Position numbers and translations under genes: made by a program. The notes beneath the pieces were generated by a model. The model worked only from the letters and a program-made list of their open reading frames with translations. It searched no databases and was not told where the DNA came from. This document shows positions 7,011 through 16,266 of a stretch of DNA of 64,000 bases, piece after piece. How positions within the stretch are numbered: the first letter of the stretch is position 1; every line of letters starts with the position of its first letter. Source of the DNA: VBDM01 sp035651815 (GTDB lineage: Bacteria > Pseudomonadota > Gammaproteobacteria > Burkholderiales > SG8-39); NCBI GenBank assembly GCA_035651815.1, contig DASRFB010000077.1:1-64000 (forward strand), given 5' to 3'.

Positions 7011-8435
7011 ATGGCCGAGCGCGGCACGATCAGCAGGCGACATTTTCTGGGTGGTCTCGCGGCGCTGGGCGCGGCGGGCTGCGCGGGTCCCATCGGCCGG
7101 CCCGGCGCGTCGCCCGCGCTGCCGGCCGCGGGCGATGTCCTGATCCGGGACGCGTACGTGATGACCATGGATCCCGGGCTCGGCGATCTCCCGGGCGCGC
7201 GCATCCACGTGAGCGGCGGGCGCATCGTCGCGGTCGGCCGCGACGTCGAGGCGCCCGGCGCGCAGGCGATCGACGGCCGCGGGATGATCGCGCTGCCCGG
7301 GCTGGTCGAGACGCACTGGCACCTGTGGAACACGCTCCTGCGCAGCATGTCGGGCGACCGGCGCGAGCACGGCTACTTCCCGACCGCGCTCGCGCTCGGG
7401 AAAGCCTACCTCCCTTCCGATATGTACCGGGGCACGCGGCTCGGCGCGGCCGAGGCGGTGAACGGCGGCATCACGTTCGTGCACGACTGGTGCCACAACA
7501 TCCGAGGCCCCGAGTTCGCCGACCAGAGCCTCAGGGCGCTCGCCGAGTCGGGCCTGCGCGGGCGCTTCTCGTACGGTGCGGCGCAGGGCCAGCCGGGCGA
7601 CCAGCCGATCGACCTCGCCGACCTCGAGCGCCGCGCGCGCGACTGGCCGCGGTACTCGAACGGCGGTCTCGTCTCGCTCGGCCTCGCGTGGCGCGGCCCC
7701 TCGACCGGCGCGACCGGCGCGGTCGCCGCCGCGGCGTACCGCCAGGACTTCGACGCCGCGCGCCGCCTCGGGCTGCCGATCTCGGTGCACGCGAACAACC
7801 GCAAGGGATCGGACGCGATCGCGCTGCTCGCGCGCGAGCGCCTGCTCGGCCGGGACGTCCAGGTGATCCACGCGACCTGGGTGTCGCCCGAGGAGATCCG
7901 CGCGCTCGCCGAGTCGGGCGCTTCGGTGAGCGTGTCTCCCTACACGGAGATGCGCATCGGCTTCGGCTTTCCGCCGACGGGCGAGTTCCTCGCGGCGGGG
8001 ATCCCGCTCGGCCTGTCGGTCGACACGACCGCGCTCTCGGGCAACGCCGACATGTTCGCGATCATGAAGGCGATCCAGAACATCGAGAACGGCCGCGCGC
8101 AGAACGAGTTCAAGCTGCCCGCGCGCCGCGTGCTCGAGCTCGCGACGATCGAGGGCGCGCGCTCGATGGGCATGGCCGACCGCATCGGCTCGATCGTCCC
8201 GGGCAAGCGCGCCGACCTGATCCTCGTCGACACGCGCGACGTGAACCTCGGCGTACCGAGCGATCCCGCGCACCTGCTGGTCGAGGCGGCGCAGCCCGCG
8301 AACGTCGACACCGTGATGGTCGACGGCCGCGTCCTGAAGCGCGGCGGCCGGCTGACCGCGGTCGACGTCCCGGCCGTCGTCGCCGACGCCTCGCAGGCGA
8401 ACGCGGCGCTGCGCAAGCGCGCCGGGTGGTGGTGA
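7011..8435 (+). CDS. Tat-exported amidohydrolase (cytosine deaminase/chlorohydrolase-like)
   Basis: A 474-residue metal-dependent hydrolase. The N-terminus has a twin-arginine signal (SRRHFLGG at residues 8-15) followed by a hydrophobic stretch and GAAGCAG, which could be a lipobox, so the enzyme is predicted outside the cytoplasm. This is unusual for the family. Metal-binding elements are visible in order: HWH in LVETHWHLWN, HANN, IHATW and the catalytic D in SVDTTALSGNADMF, then the C-terminal GSIVPGKRADLILVD block that completes the small beta-domain. These families deaminate or dechlorinate N-heterocycles. It precedes the molybdenum hydroxylase genes by 25 bases and probably forms one transcript with them, suggesting N-heterocycle breakdown. 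The substrate is inferred from context only. Confidence 0.85.
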   Translation: MAERGTISRRHFLGGLAALGAAGCAGPIGRPGASPALPAAGDVLIRDAYVMTMDPGLGDLPGARIHVSGGRIVAVGRDVEAPGAQAIDGRGMIALPGLVETHWHLWNTLLRSMSGDRREHGYFPTALALGKAYLPSDMYRGTRLGAAEAVNGGITFVHDWCHNIRGPEFADQSLRALAESGLRGRFSYGAAQGQPGDQPIDLADLERRARDWPRYSNGGLVSLGLAWRGPSTGATGAVAAAAYRQDFDAARRLGLPISVHANNRKGSDAIALLARERLLGRDVQVIHATWVSPEEIRALAESGASVSVSPYTEMRIGFGFPPTGEFLAAGIPLGLSVDTTALSGNADMFAIMKAIQNIENGRAQNEFKLPARRVLELATIEGARSMGMADRIGSIVPGKRADLILVDTRDVNLGVPSDPAHLLVEAAQPANVDTVMVDGRVLKRGGRLTAVDVPAVVADASQANAALRKRAGWW

Positions 8436-8460
8436 ACCGAATCCTCCGAAGGAGCTTCCC

Positions 8461-8919
<459 letters not shown>

Positions 8920-8944
8920 CGCGACGTGGGCAATGCCATGTCGC

Positions 8945-9021
8945 GTCATCCTGAGCGAAGCGAAGGATCTGCTTTTAAAAAAAATCAAAGCAGATTCTTC
9001 GCGCTTCGCGCTCAGAATGAC
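8945..9021. repeat. Palindromic intergenic repeat between the hydroxylase subunit genes
   Basis: Two imperfect inverted arms, GTCATCCTGAGCGAAGCG... (8945-8976) and ...CTTCGCGCTCAGAATGAC (8987-9021), face each other around an A-rich centre. They belong to the same sequence family as the half copy at 63096-63132. The right arm ends one base before the AGGAG ribosome-binding site of the large-subunit gene, so the RNA hairpin would abut the translation start. Confidence 0.85.
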
Positions 9022-9032
9022 AGGAGAAGCAG

Positions 9033-11237
9033 ATGAGCGACTTCGAGATCGTCAACGTCAGCCGCCGCGATTTCCTCAAGGCCGGAGCCGGGCTCACGCT
9101 CGGCGTCGTGGCGCCGGGCGTTCTCGCGCAAGCCGCGCCGGGCATGGCCGGCGGCCGCGCCGGCGCCGAAGGCACGTTCGAGCCGAACGCCTTCGTGCGC
9201 ATCGGCGCGGACAACACGGTGACGGTGATCGTGAAGCACGTCGAGATGGGCCAGGGCACGTTCACCGGCCTGCCGACGCTCGTCGCCGAGGAGCTCGACG
9301 CGGACTGGCGCCAGGTGCGCGCCGAGGGCGCGCCCGCGGACGCGAGCCGCTACAACAACCTGTTCTTCGGAAAGTTCATGGGCACGGGCGGCAGCACCGC
9401 GCTCGCCAACTCCTACGAGCAGATGCGCAAGGCGGGCGCCGCCGCGCGCGCCATGCTGGTCGCCGCGGCGGCGGAGCGCTGGGGCGTCCCGGCCGACGCG
9501 ATCGCGGTGCAGCGCGGCGTCGTCTCGCACGCCGAGAGCAAGCGCCGCGCGAGCTTCGGCCAGCTCGCCGCGGACGCGGCGAAGCAACCCGTGCCGGCCG
9601 AGGTGAAGCTGAAGGACGCGAAGGACTTCGTCTACATCGGCCAGCGCGCGCCGCGCACCGACGCGCACGCGAAGTCGACCGGCACAGCGATGTACACGCA
9701 GGACGTGAAGCTGCCCGGGATGCTGACCGCCGTGGTCGCGCATCCGCCGCGCTTCGGCACCAAGGTCAAGTCGTTCGACGCCGCCCGAGCGAAGGAGGTG
9801 AAGGGCGTGGTGGACGTGCTCGCCGTTCCGCAAGGCGTCGCGGTGATCGCGTCCGACTTCTGGCAGGCGAAGAAAGGCCGCGACGCGCTCGCCGTCGAGT
9901 GGGACGAGTCGCAGGCGTTCAAGCTCGGCTCCGCCGAGATCATGGCCGAGTACCGCAAGCTCGCCGCGAAGCCGGGCGCGCCCGCGCGCTGGGACGGCGA
10001 TCCCGAGGGCGCGCTCGCCGGCGCGGCGAAGACGCTCGAGGCCGCGTACGAGTTCCCGTACCTCGCGCACGCGACCATGGAGCCGATGAACTGCGTGGTG
10101 CGGCTCTCGGCCGAGGGCTGCGAGATCTGGAACGGCGAGCAGTTCCAGTCGATCGACCAGCCCGCGGTCGCGGGCGCGCTCGACCTCAAGCCCGAGCAGG
10201 TGAAGCTCAACATGCTCTACGCCGGCGGCAGCTTCGGGCGGCGCGCGAACCCGCACTCGGACTACGTGGTCGAGGCCGTGTCGATCGCGAAGGCGCTCGC
10301 GCAGAAGCGCGGCGGCAACGCCACGGTCAAGCTCGTGTGGACGCGCGAGGACGACATGCGCGCGGGTTCCTACCGCCCGATGTACTTCCACGCGCTGAAG
10401 GCGGGGCTCGACGACCGCGGCAACATCGTCGCCTGGCGCCAGCGCATCGTCGGGCAGTCGATCCTCGCGGGCACGGCGTTCGAGGGGATGATGGTCAAGA
10501 AGGGCATCGACGCGACCTCGGTCGAGGGCGCGAGCACGCTGCCCTACCGCATCCCGAACCTGGGCGTCGAGCTCCACTCGCCGAAGATGGGCGTCCCGGT
10601 GCAATGGTGGCGCTCGGTCGGCTCGACGCACACGGCGTTCTCGACCGAGACCTTCCTCGACGAGCTTGCCGCGAGTGCGGGCAAGGATCCTTACCAATTG
10701 CGCCGCGCGCTGCTCGCTCGCGCGCCGCGCCACCGCGCCGCGCTCGAGCTCGCCGCGAGCGAGGGCAACTGGGGCCAGCCGCTCGCCGAGCCGGCGCGCG
10801 GCGACCGGCGCGGGCGCGGCATCGCCGTGCACGAGTCGTTCAGCACCGTGGTCGCGCAGGTCGCCGAGGTCACCGTGCTGCGCGAGGGCCGCGTGCGCGT
10901 CGACCGCGTCGTGTGCGCGGTCGACTGCGGCGTCGCGGTCAACCCCGACGTCGTGCGCGCGCAGATGGAAAGCGGCATCGCGTACGGGCTCGGCGCGGCG
11001 CTGCACGGCGCGATCACGCTCAAGGACGGCGTGGTGGAGCAGTCGAACTTCCACGACTATCCGCCGCTGCGCCTGAACGAGATGCCGCGGATCGGCGTCT
11101 ACATCGTGCGCTCGAGCGAGAAGCCGACCGGCGTCGGCGAGCCGGCGACGCCGGTGATCGCGCCCGCCGTCGCGAACGCGATCTTCGCCGCGACCGGCAA
11201 GCCGGTGCGCTCGCTGCCGATCCGGCTCGAAGCCTAG
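9033..11237 (+). CDS. Molybdopterin-binding large subunit of molybdenum hydroxylase (IorB-like)
   Basis: A 734-residue aldehyde-oxidase-like subunit. The N-terminus bears a Tat signal (SRRDFLK at 10-16, then a hydrophobic stretch ending VLAQAAPG), as in isoquinoline 1-oxidoreductase and other IorB-type enzymes. Molybdopterin-binding elements are visible: KHVEMGQGTFTGLPTLVAEE, GGSFGRRANPHSDYV, and the C-terminal GVGEPATPVIAPAVANAI, which holds the catalytic glutamate (GVGE). It hydroxylates a carbon next to nitrogen or oxidises an aldehyde, using water as oxygen source. The partner [2Fe-2S] subunit is encoded 113 bases upstream, with a palindromic repeat in the gap. The start at 9033 follows AGGAGAAGCAG. 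The substrate is unknown. Its stop overlaps by four bases with that of the convergent aldolase-like gene. Confidence 0.92.
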   Translation: MSDFEIVNVSRRDFLKAGAGLTLGVVAPGVLAQAAPGMAGGRAGAEGTFEPNAFVRIGADNTVTVIVKHVEMGQGTFTGLPTLVAEELDADWRQVRAEGAPADASRYNNLFFGKFMGTGGSTALANSYEQMRKAGAAARAMLVAAAAERWGVPADAIAVQRGVVSHAESKRRASFGQLAADAAKQPVPAEVKLKDAKDFVYIGQRAPRTDAHAKSTGTAMYTQDVKLPGMLTAVVAHPPRFGTKVKSFDAARAKEVKGVVDVLAVPQGVAVIASDFWQAKKGRDALAVEWDESQAFKLGSAEIMAEYRKLAAKPGAPARWDGDPEGALAGAAKTLEAAYEFPYLAHATMEPMNCVVRLSAEGCEIWNGEQFQSIDQPAVAGALDLKPEQVKLNMLYAGGSFGRRANPHSDYVVEAVSIAKALAQKRGGNATVKLVWTREDDMRAGSYRPMYFHALKAGLDDRGNIVAWRQRIVGQSILAGTAFEGMMVKKGIDATSVEGASTLPYRIPNLGVELHSPKMGVPVQWWRSVGSTHTAFSTETFLDELAASAGKDPYQLRRALLARAPRHRAALELAASEGNWGQPLAEPARGDRRGRGIAVHESFSTVVAQVAEVTVLREGRVRVDRVVCAVDCGVAVNPDVVRAQMESGIAYGLGAALHGAITLKDGVVEQSNFHDYPPLRLNEMPRIGVYIVRSSEKPTGVGEPATPVIAPAVANAIFAATGKPVRSLPIRLEA

Positions 11238-11947
11238 GCGCGGGCGCCGAGGGGCAAGGCCTCCGCGGCGAGCGCGTAGTACTCCCACGCGCGCTCGACC
11301 ACCTTGGGCGTGAGCTGGTCGCGCACCCGCTCCGCCTCCTCGCGCGTGTAGAAGCGGATCTTGCCGGCGTCGCCGCCCGCGGCGGCGAGCATGCGCAGCT
11401 GAATCGCCGCGCTCTCCTCGACGAGGCAAGCCGCGACCGTCGCCGTGCGCACGTCGCCCACCGCCGTGGTGATGCCGTGGCCGCGCATCATCACCGCGAC
11501 GCCCGCCCCCAGGCGCCGCGCGAGCAGGTCGCCCAGCTCGCGCGTGCGGATCAGGCCGATCTCGTCGTACTGCGCGACCGCGTCGAAGAAGGCGCCGCCC
11601 TGGTTGTGGACGACGCGAAGCGGCTGGCCGATCTGCGTCAGGCACACGCACGCGCCCGGATGCGCGTGCGCGATCCCGCCGACGTCGGCGCGCGCGGCGT
11701 AGATGCGCGCGTGGATCCACAGCTCGCTGTTCGGGATGCCCTCGCCCGAGACGACGTTGCCGTCGGTGTCGATGACGAGCAGCCGCTTGTCGTCGGCGAG
11801 GCCGGGCGAGCGCCGCGTCGGGAAGTAGAAGGTGCTCGTGCCGGGAATGCGCGCGCTCACGTGCCCGAACGCGTTCGACAGGCCGAAGCGCTCGATCACG
11901 CGGTTGGCGAGCGCGACGTCGCGGCGCAGGGTCTGGAGGTCGTCCAT
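11234..11947 (-). CDS. Class II aldolase/adducin-family protein
   Basis: A 237-residue cytoplasmic protein of the zinc-dependent class II aldolase fold (fuculose-phosphate aldolase, ribulose-phosphate epimerase, decarboxylases). Zinc ligands H94 and H96 (HAHPG) and the later H in RGHGIT are present, and E75 in NSELWIH is in the usual position of the catalytic acid. The family cleaves or decarboxylates hydroxy-acids and sugar phosphates. It is divergent from the oxidoreductase operon starting at 12019, 71 bases away, which makes shared regulation possible. Exact activity cannot be assigned. Confidence 0.88.
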   Translation of the reverse strand: MDDLQTLRRDVALANRVIERFGLSNAFGHVSARIPGTSTFYFPTRRSPGLADDKRLLVIDTDGNVVSGEGIPNSELWIHARIYAARADVGGIAHAHPGACVCLTQIGQPLRVVHNQGGAFFDAVAQYDEIGLIRTRELGDLLARRLGAGVAVMMRGHGITTAVGDVRTATVAACLVEESAAIQLRMLAAAGGDAGKIRFYTREEAERVRDQLTPKVVERAWEYYALAAEALPLGARA

Positions 11948-12018
11948 GCGTGTCCTCGCTTCGTGGTCTCCGTATTACAATAGCGCCACTTCGGTTCCAA
12001 CGCCTCGCAGGACCACCC

Positions 12019-13107
12019 ATGGACTCTCCAGTCAACGTCGCCATCGTCGGCCTCGGCCGCTGGGCCAAGGTGCTCGCCCGCGCCGCCGCGCAGTCCGGCA
12101 AGATCAAGATCGTCTGCGCGACGAGCCGCTCGGAGGAGAAACGCGCCGCGTTCGCCGCCGAGTTCGGCGTCTCCGCCGTTGCCGACCTGAAGATGCTGCT
12201 CGCCGATGGCCGGATCCAGGGCGTGATCCTGACCGTCCCCAACGAGCAGCACTGGCCGCTCGCGCGCCAGGTCGCCGCCGCCGGCAAGCACGTGTATACG
12301 GAAAAGCCGATCGCCAATACGCTCGAGGACGGGCTGCAGATGGCCGACCTCGAGCGCGAGCACGGCGTCACGGTCACCGTCGGCCACAGCGCGCGCCTCA
12401 TGGCCGGAATCCGCGCGATCCGCGCGAGGATCGACTCGGGCGAGCTGGGCCGCGTCGCCTTCATCGAGGCGAACTTCTCCAACGAGCGCGCGCTCGAGCT
12501 CACGCCCAAGACCTGGCGCTGGTACAAGGACAAGGCGCCGGGCGGCCCGCTGTCGCAGCTCGCGATCCACCATTTCGACGTGCTGCACTATCTCGGCGGC
12601 GAGATGGCCGAGGTGAGCTCGACCGCGTCGAAGCTCTCGCCCGTGGGCGCCGAGGTGGACGACCAGTCGATGACGACGGTGCGCTTCGCCGACGGCAAGC
12701 TGGGCTACGTCGGTTCGTGCTGGACCTCGCCCGGCGTGTTCGCGCTGCGCGTGTTCGGCTCCAAGGGCCTCATGCACTACGAGATCGACTTCGGCACCTG
12801 GGACACGCCGCATCTTCTCCACAAGAGCGCGACGCTCTACATCCAGCGCGGCAAGGACGGCCACGCCAAGCGCGAGGTCCTGCCGGTGCCCGAGAGCGAC
12901 ATGTTCCGCGCCGAGCTCGAGATGTTCGCCGAGAGCTGCCGCACCGGACGCTCGGGCGAGCTCACCGCCCACAACGGCAACGTCGCGCTCGCCGCGGTCT
13001 ACGCGGCCCTGCGCTCGATCGAGCGCAGGGGCCAGGCCGTGACGCTCGCCGAAGTGATCGACGAGACGCGCGAGAAGATCGCCGCGCGCGCGCAGCGCGC
13101 CGCCTGA
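12019..13107 (+). CDS. Gfo/Idh/MocA-family NAD(P)-dependent oxidoreductase
   Basis: A 362-residue dehydrogenase. The Rossmann fold begins at residue 7 with VAIVGLGRWAK (dinucleotide-binding GLGRWA). The family hallmark EKP is at residues 95-97 (YTEKPIAN), and the C-terminal alpha/beta substrate domain contains the IHHFDVLHYLGGEM element carrying catalytic histidine and aspartate. The enzyme oxidises or reduces a hydroxyl of a sugar, inositol or related polyol. I start it at ATG 12019 because the GLG motif then sits at the usual distance; the frame is open farther upstream but is not protein-like there. It opens a five-gene run (12019-16250) with very short gaps. Confidence 0.9.
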   Translation: MDSPVNVAIVGLGRWAKVLARAAAQSGKIKIVCATSRSEEKRAAFAAEFGVSAVADLKMLLADGRIQGVILTVPNEQHWPLARQVAAAGKHVYTEKPIANTLEDGLQMADLEREHGVTVTVGHSARLMAGIRAIRARIDSGELGRVAFIEANFSNERALELTPKTWRWYKDKAPGGPLSQLAIHHFDVLHYLGGEMAEVSSTASKLSPVGAEVDDQSMTTVRFADGKLGYVGSCWTSPGVFALRVFGSKGLMHYEIDFGTWDTPHLLHKSATLYIQRGKDGHAKREVLPVPESDMFRAELEMFAESCRTGRSGELTAHNGNVALAAVYAALRSIERRGQAVTLAEVIDETREKIAARAQRAA

Positions 13108-13118
13108 GAGGAGCACGC

Positions 13119-13925
13119 ATGAGCGCCCCGAGCCGCTATTTCTGGGAGCTGACGCAGCCCGAGATCGCCGCGCAGTTCCGGCGCAACCCCCTCGTGATCC
13201 TCCCCGCGGGGAGCGTCGAGCAGCACGGACCGCACCTGCCGACGGGCACCGACATCTTCGCCTCCAACGTGATCGGCCACGCGGTGGCCGAGCGCATGGA
13301 CGGCGTGGTGCTCCCCGGGGGCCCGCTCGGCGTCACGCCGATGCACATGCCGTTCGAGGGAACGATCACGCTCACGCCCGAGACGTACATGCGCGTCGTG
13401 GTCGAGACCTGCGCGGCCACCGCCAAGCACGGCGCGAAATATCTGCTGGTCCTCAACTGGCACGAGGGCAACATCCCGTCGCTCGCGATCGCGGCCGAGT
13501 CGCTGCACCGCGAGCACGGCATGACGGTGCTCACCGTGCAGGCCTGCTACGTCGCGGCCGATCTCTACGGCAAGGACTGCGGCGGGCTCACGCACGGCGG
13601 CGAGATCGAGGCGCTCGCGGTGCTCGCCTACCGGCCCGACCTCGTGCACCTCGACCGCATCGACGACTCGTCGGATCATTCGCACGGCCGCAAGTGGGAC
13701 AAGCTGCGCCGCACGCGCAGCTTCCAGCCGGTACTGCGCGACATCCGCACCATCGCCCCGACGGGCTGGTACGGCGCGCCCGAGCACGCCACCGTGGACA
13801 AGGGGGTGAAGATGCTGGCCGACATCGCCGATGCCATCGCGAAGGAAGCCAAGGAGCTCTTCCGCATGCTCGACGAGGCGCAGGGCGGAACCGCCGAGGT
13901 GAAGCACCTCAAGGTCGCGCTCTGA
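13119..13925 (+). CDS. Creatininase-family metal-dependent amidohydrolase
   Basis: A 268-residue protein of the creatininase/MftE superfamily, which opens cyclic amides or cleaves peptides with two metal ions. The metal site GSVEQHGPHLPTGTD is complete (E34, H36, D45), as are NWHEGN and the GGLTHGGEIE segment with the conserved His and Glu. The start follows GAGAGGAG in the eleven-base gap after the oxidoreductase gene, and its stop overlaps the cupin start by one base (TGATG). The substrate is probably a lactam or cyclic amide, by family only. Confidence 0.9.
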   Translation: MSAPSRYFWELTQPEIAAQFRRNPLVILPAGSVEQHGPHLPTGTDIFASNVIGHAVAERMDGVVLPGGPLGVTPMHMPFEGTITLTPETYMRVVVETCAATAKHGAKYLLVLNWHEGNIPSLAIAAESLHREHGMTVLTVQACYVAADLYGKDCGGLTHGGEIEALAVLAYRPDLVHLDRIDDSSDHSHGRKWDKLRRTRSFQPVLRDIRTIAPTGWYGAPEHATVDKGVKMLADIADAIAKEAKELFRMLDEAQGGTAEVKHLKVAL

Positions 13926-14293
13926 TGGCGCGCGTCGTCAAACCCGCTCAGGCGCGCGAGCTCGGGCTCCCCGGGCGGCGCTCGCTCGAGATCGTGTCGG
14001 GCGCGAGCGGGTCGCACGCCGTGACGCTGCGGCGCGTCGAGATCGCCGTGCCGAATCCGGGCGACGCGCTCCGCGGGCGTCATTTTCATGCCGACACCGA
14101 GGAGTGCATCTACGTGCTGTCGGGACAGGGGCGCACCGAGTCCGACAGCGGCGACCACGAGCTGCGCGCCGGCGACACGATCCTGATTCCCGCGGGCGAG
14201 ACGCACGTGACCCGCAACACGGGCAGCGAGCCGCTGGTGCTGCTGTGCTTCTTTCCGACGGCGCGCGTCGTCAACCGCGACCTCGGGAAGTGA
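13925..14293 (+). CDS. Small cupin-domain protein
   Basis: A single-domain cupin of 122 residues. The first cupin motif is visible as GRHFHADTEECIYVLSGQG (H53, H55, E59 as likely metal ligands) and the second as LRAGDTILIPAGETHVTRN. Small cupins of this kind bind a metal and act as isomerases, dioxygenases or sugar epimerases. Start and stop overlap both neighbours (TGATG upstream, GTGA downstream), so it is translationally coupled to the creatininase and dehydrogenase genes and very likely belongs to the same pathway. Confidence 0.85.
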   Translation: MARVVKPAQARELGLPGRRSLEIVSGASGSHAVTLRRVEIAVPNPGDALRGRHFHADTEECIYVLSGQGRTESDSGDHELRAGDTILIPAGETHVTRNTGSEPLVLLCFFPTARVVNRDLGK

Positions 14294-15255
14294 CGCACGC
14301 CGTCCTCTGTCTCCGTCCGCGCGCCGACTTCGAGCGCGTCGACGCGCTTCCGCCCGGGTCGCTCGAGGTCTCGTACGGCAAGCCCGACGATCCGCAGCTC
14401 TCCGCGATGGTCGCGCGCTCGCGCGCGCTGGTGATCCCCGCGGTCGGCGGAAAGCTCGCGGCGCCGCTGTTCGAGGGCGCTCGCCTCGCGCTGGTGCAGG
14501 TCACGGGCGCCGGCGTCGACCGCCTCGACGCCGGCGCGATGAAGCGCCTCGGCATCCCGGTCGCCAACGTCCCGGGCGGCAGCAATGCGGCGGTGGCCGA
14601 GTACGTGGTCACCACCGCCTCGCTGCTGCTGCGGCGCTTCGCGTGGGCCGACGCCGAGATCCGGGCCGGCAACTACGCGGCTTTCCGCGCGCGCATGCTC
14701 GCCGACAACCTCGCGGGCCTCGACGGCCTCACCGTCGGGCTGGTCGGCCTCGGCGCGATCGGGCTGGCGGTCGCGGCGGCTTTCGAGCGCGCCGGGTGCC
14801 GCGTCGTCTATCACGATCCGGCACCGCGCGAGGCGCCGGGCGCGCGCCGCGTCGGCCTCGACGAGCTGCTCGCGGTCTCGGACGTCGTCAGCGTGCACGT
14901 GCCGCTCGCGCCCGAGACCACCGGCCTCGTCGGAGAGCGGCAGCTCGCCGCGATGAAGCCGGGCGCCGTGCTCGTCCAGGCATCGCGCGGCGGCGTGGTG
15001 GACGAGGCCGCGCTCGCGCGCGCGCTCGAGTCGGGGCGCCTCGGCGGCGCCGCGGTCGACGTCTACTCGAGCGAGCCGCCCGCTTCGGACCATCCGCTGC
15101 TCGCGCTGCGGGGCGACGCGGCGAGAAGGCTGCTGCTGACGCCGCACGTCGCGGGCGTCACGCGTCAATCCTCGGCGCTCCTCTTCCGGAGCGCCTGGGC
15201 CAACGTCGAGCGGGTGCTCGTCAAGGGCGAACCGCCGCATCATCGCGTCTACTGA
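14290..15255 (+). CDS. D-2-hydroxyacid dehydrogenase
   Basis: A 321-residue NAD(P)-dependent dehydrogenase that interconverts 2-oxo acids and D-2-hydroxy acids. The dinucleotide site GLGAIG is at residues 153-158. The catalytic triad is visible in order: R in QASRGGVVDE, E in YSSEPP and H in LTPHVAGV. I use the GTG at 14290, which overlaps the cupin stop by four bases (GTGA) and gives a complete N-terminal substrate domain starting THAVLCLRPR; no ATG is available nearby. This suggests the pathway yields or consumes a 2-hydroxy acid, which would also be a plausible ligand class for the Bug receptor encoded next. Confidence 0.88.
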   Translation: MTHAVLCLRPRADFERVDALPPGSLEVSYGKPDDPQLSAMVARSRALVIPAVGGKLAAPLFEGARLALVQVTGAGVDRLDAGAMKRLGIPVANVPGGSNAAVAEYVVTTASLLLRRFAWADAEIRAGNYAAFRARMLADNLAGLDGLTVGLVGLGAIGLAVAAAFERAGCRVVYHDPAPREAPGARRVGLDELLAVSDVVSVHVPLAPETTGLVGERQLAAMKPGAVLVQASRGGVVDEAALARALESGRLGGAAVDVYSSEPPASDHPLLALRGDAARRLLLTPHVAGVTRQSSALLFRSAWANVERVLVKGEPPHHRVY

Positions 15256-15281
15256 GGCGTCTTTTTGAGAGGAGAACCGAA

Positions 15282-16250
15282 ATGAGACTCGCATCGAAGT
15301 GCGTCCCGCTCCTGCTGCTCGCGCTCCTCGCGCAGACGGCGCTCGCGCAGAGCGACTACCCGCGCCGCCCGATCAAGATGATCCTGCCCAACGCGCCGGG
15401 CAGCTCGAACGACACGCTCTCGCGCGTGCTCGGCGCGCGCATGGGCGACGTCATCGGCCAGCAGATCGTGATCGAGAACCAGGCGGGCGCGAGCGGCCTG
15501 ATCGGCATGGAGTCGACCAAAAACTCTGCGCCCGACGGCTACACCATCGCCTCGGCGTCGCCCTCGGGCATGACCATCGCGCCGAACCTCAGGAAGAGCC
15601 TGCCGTACGATCCGCTCAAGGACTTCGAGTTCGTCTCGATGTTCGCGGTGCTGCCGAACATGCTCGTGGTGACGCCGTCGCTGCCGGTGAAGAGCACGAA
15701 GGAGCTGATCGACTGGTGCAAGTCGCATCCCGGCCAGATCAACATGGCCTCCGCGGGCCCCGGCTCGCAGAGCCACCTCGCCGGCGCGATGATGCAGGTG
15801 ATGGGCCACTTCGAGTCGGTGCACGTGCCGTACAAGGGCGGCGGCGCCTCGGTGCTCTCGGTGATGACGGGCGAGTCGCAGTGGACGATCACACCGGCAT
15901 CCGCGGCCATCGGCCACGTGAGGAGCGGCAAGCTGCGCGCGCTCGCGCAGAGCCTGCCGCAGCGCACGCCGCTGCTCCCGGGCCTGCCGCCGGTGGCCGA
16001 GACGATCCCCGGCTTCAGCTACAGCGCCTGGAACGGGCTGGTCACGCCGAAGGACACGCCGCGTCCGGTCATCGAGAAGCTGCGCGCCGCGCTCGTGAAG
16101 ACGCTCGCGCTGCCGGAGGTCAAGGCCGCGATCGAGAAGCAGGGTGCCGAGATCGTGACCGACACGCCCGAGGAGTTCAGGAAGCTGGTCGAGGACGAGA
16201 TCCGCGAGACCGGCAAGGTCGTGAAGGCGGCCGGCCTCAAGATCCAGTGA
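15282..16250 (+). CDS. Bug/TctC-family periplasmic solute receptor
   Basis: A 322-residue receptor with a signal peptide (~1-22, ending LAQS) and the family blocks YPRRPIKMILPNAPGSSND, ENQAGASGLIG, HVPYKGGGAS and LPPVAETIPGFSY. The first block has SSND where most family members have GG-x-D. It is 26 bases after the dehydrogenase gene with a strong GAGAGGAGAA ribosome-binding site, so it closes the catabolic operon starting at 12019. In such arrangements the receptor usually binds the pathway substrate. It ends nine bases from the stop of a second, convergent Bug gene. Confidence 0.92.
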   Translation: MRLASKCVPLLLLALLAQTALAQSDYPRRPIKMILPNAPGSSNDTLSRVLGARMGDVIGQQIVIENQAGASGLIGMESTKNSAPDGYTIASASPSGMTIAPNLRKSLPYDPLKDFEFVSMFAVLPNMLVVTPSLPVKSTKELIDWCKSHPGQINMASAGPGSQSHLAGAMMQVMGHFESVHVPYKGGGASVLSVMTGESQWTITPASAAIGHVRSGKLRALAQSLPQRTPLLPGLPPVAETIPGFSYSAWNGLVTPKDTPRPVIEKLRAALVKTLALPEVKAAIEKQGAEIVTDTPEEFRKLVEDEIRETGKVVKAAGLKIQ

Positions 16251-16266
16251 CGCCCGGCGTTACTGG
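16244..16266. terminator. Hairpin spanning the two convergent stop codons
   Basis: CCAGTGACGCC and GGCGTTACTGG form an inverted repeat with one G-T mismatch around a single base, so a few central pairs must open. It contains the TGA of the upstream Bug gene and the TAA of the convergent one. No T-run follows, so termination is inferred from position. Confidence 0.45.

Noticed and set aside
11976..11981. TACAAT box upstream of the Gfo/Idh/MocA operon
   Set aside because: No -35 element at a usable distance on the plus strand; too weak to list as a promoter.
9012..12533. An 1173-codon open frame on the minus strand
   Set aside because: It is antisense to the molybdenum hydroxylase large subunit and other genes, lacks any recognisable domain, and is a by-product of GC-rich codon use.
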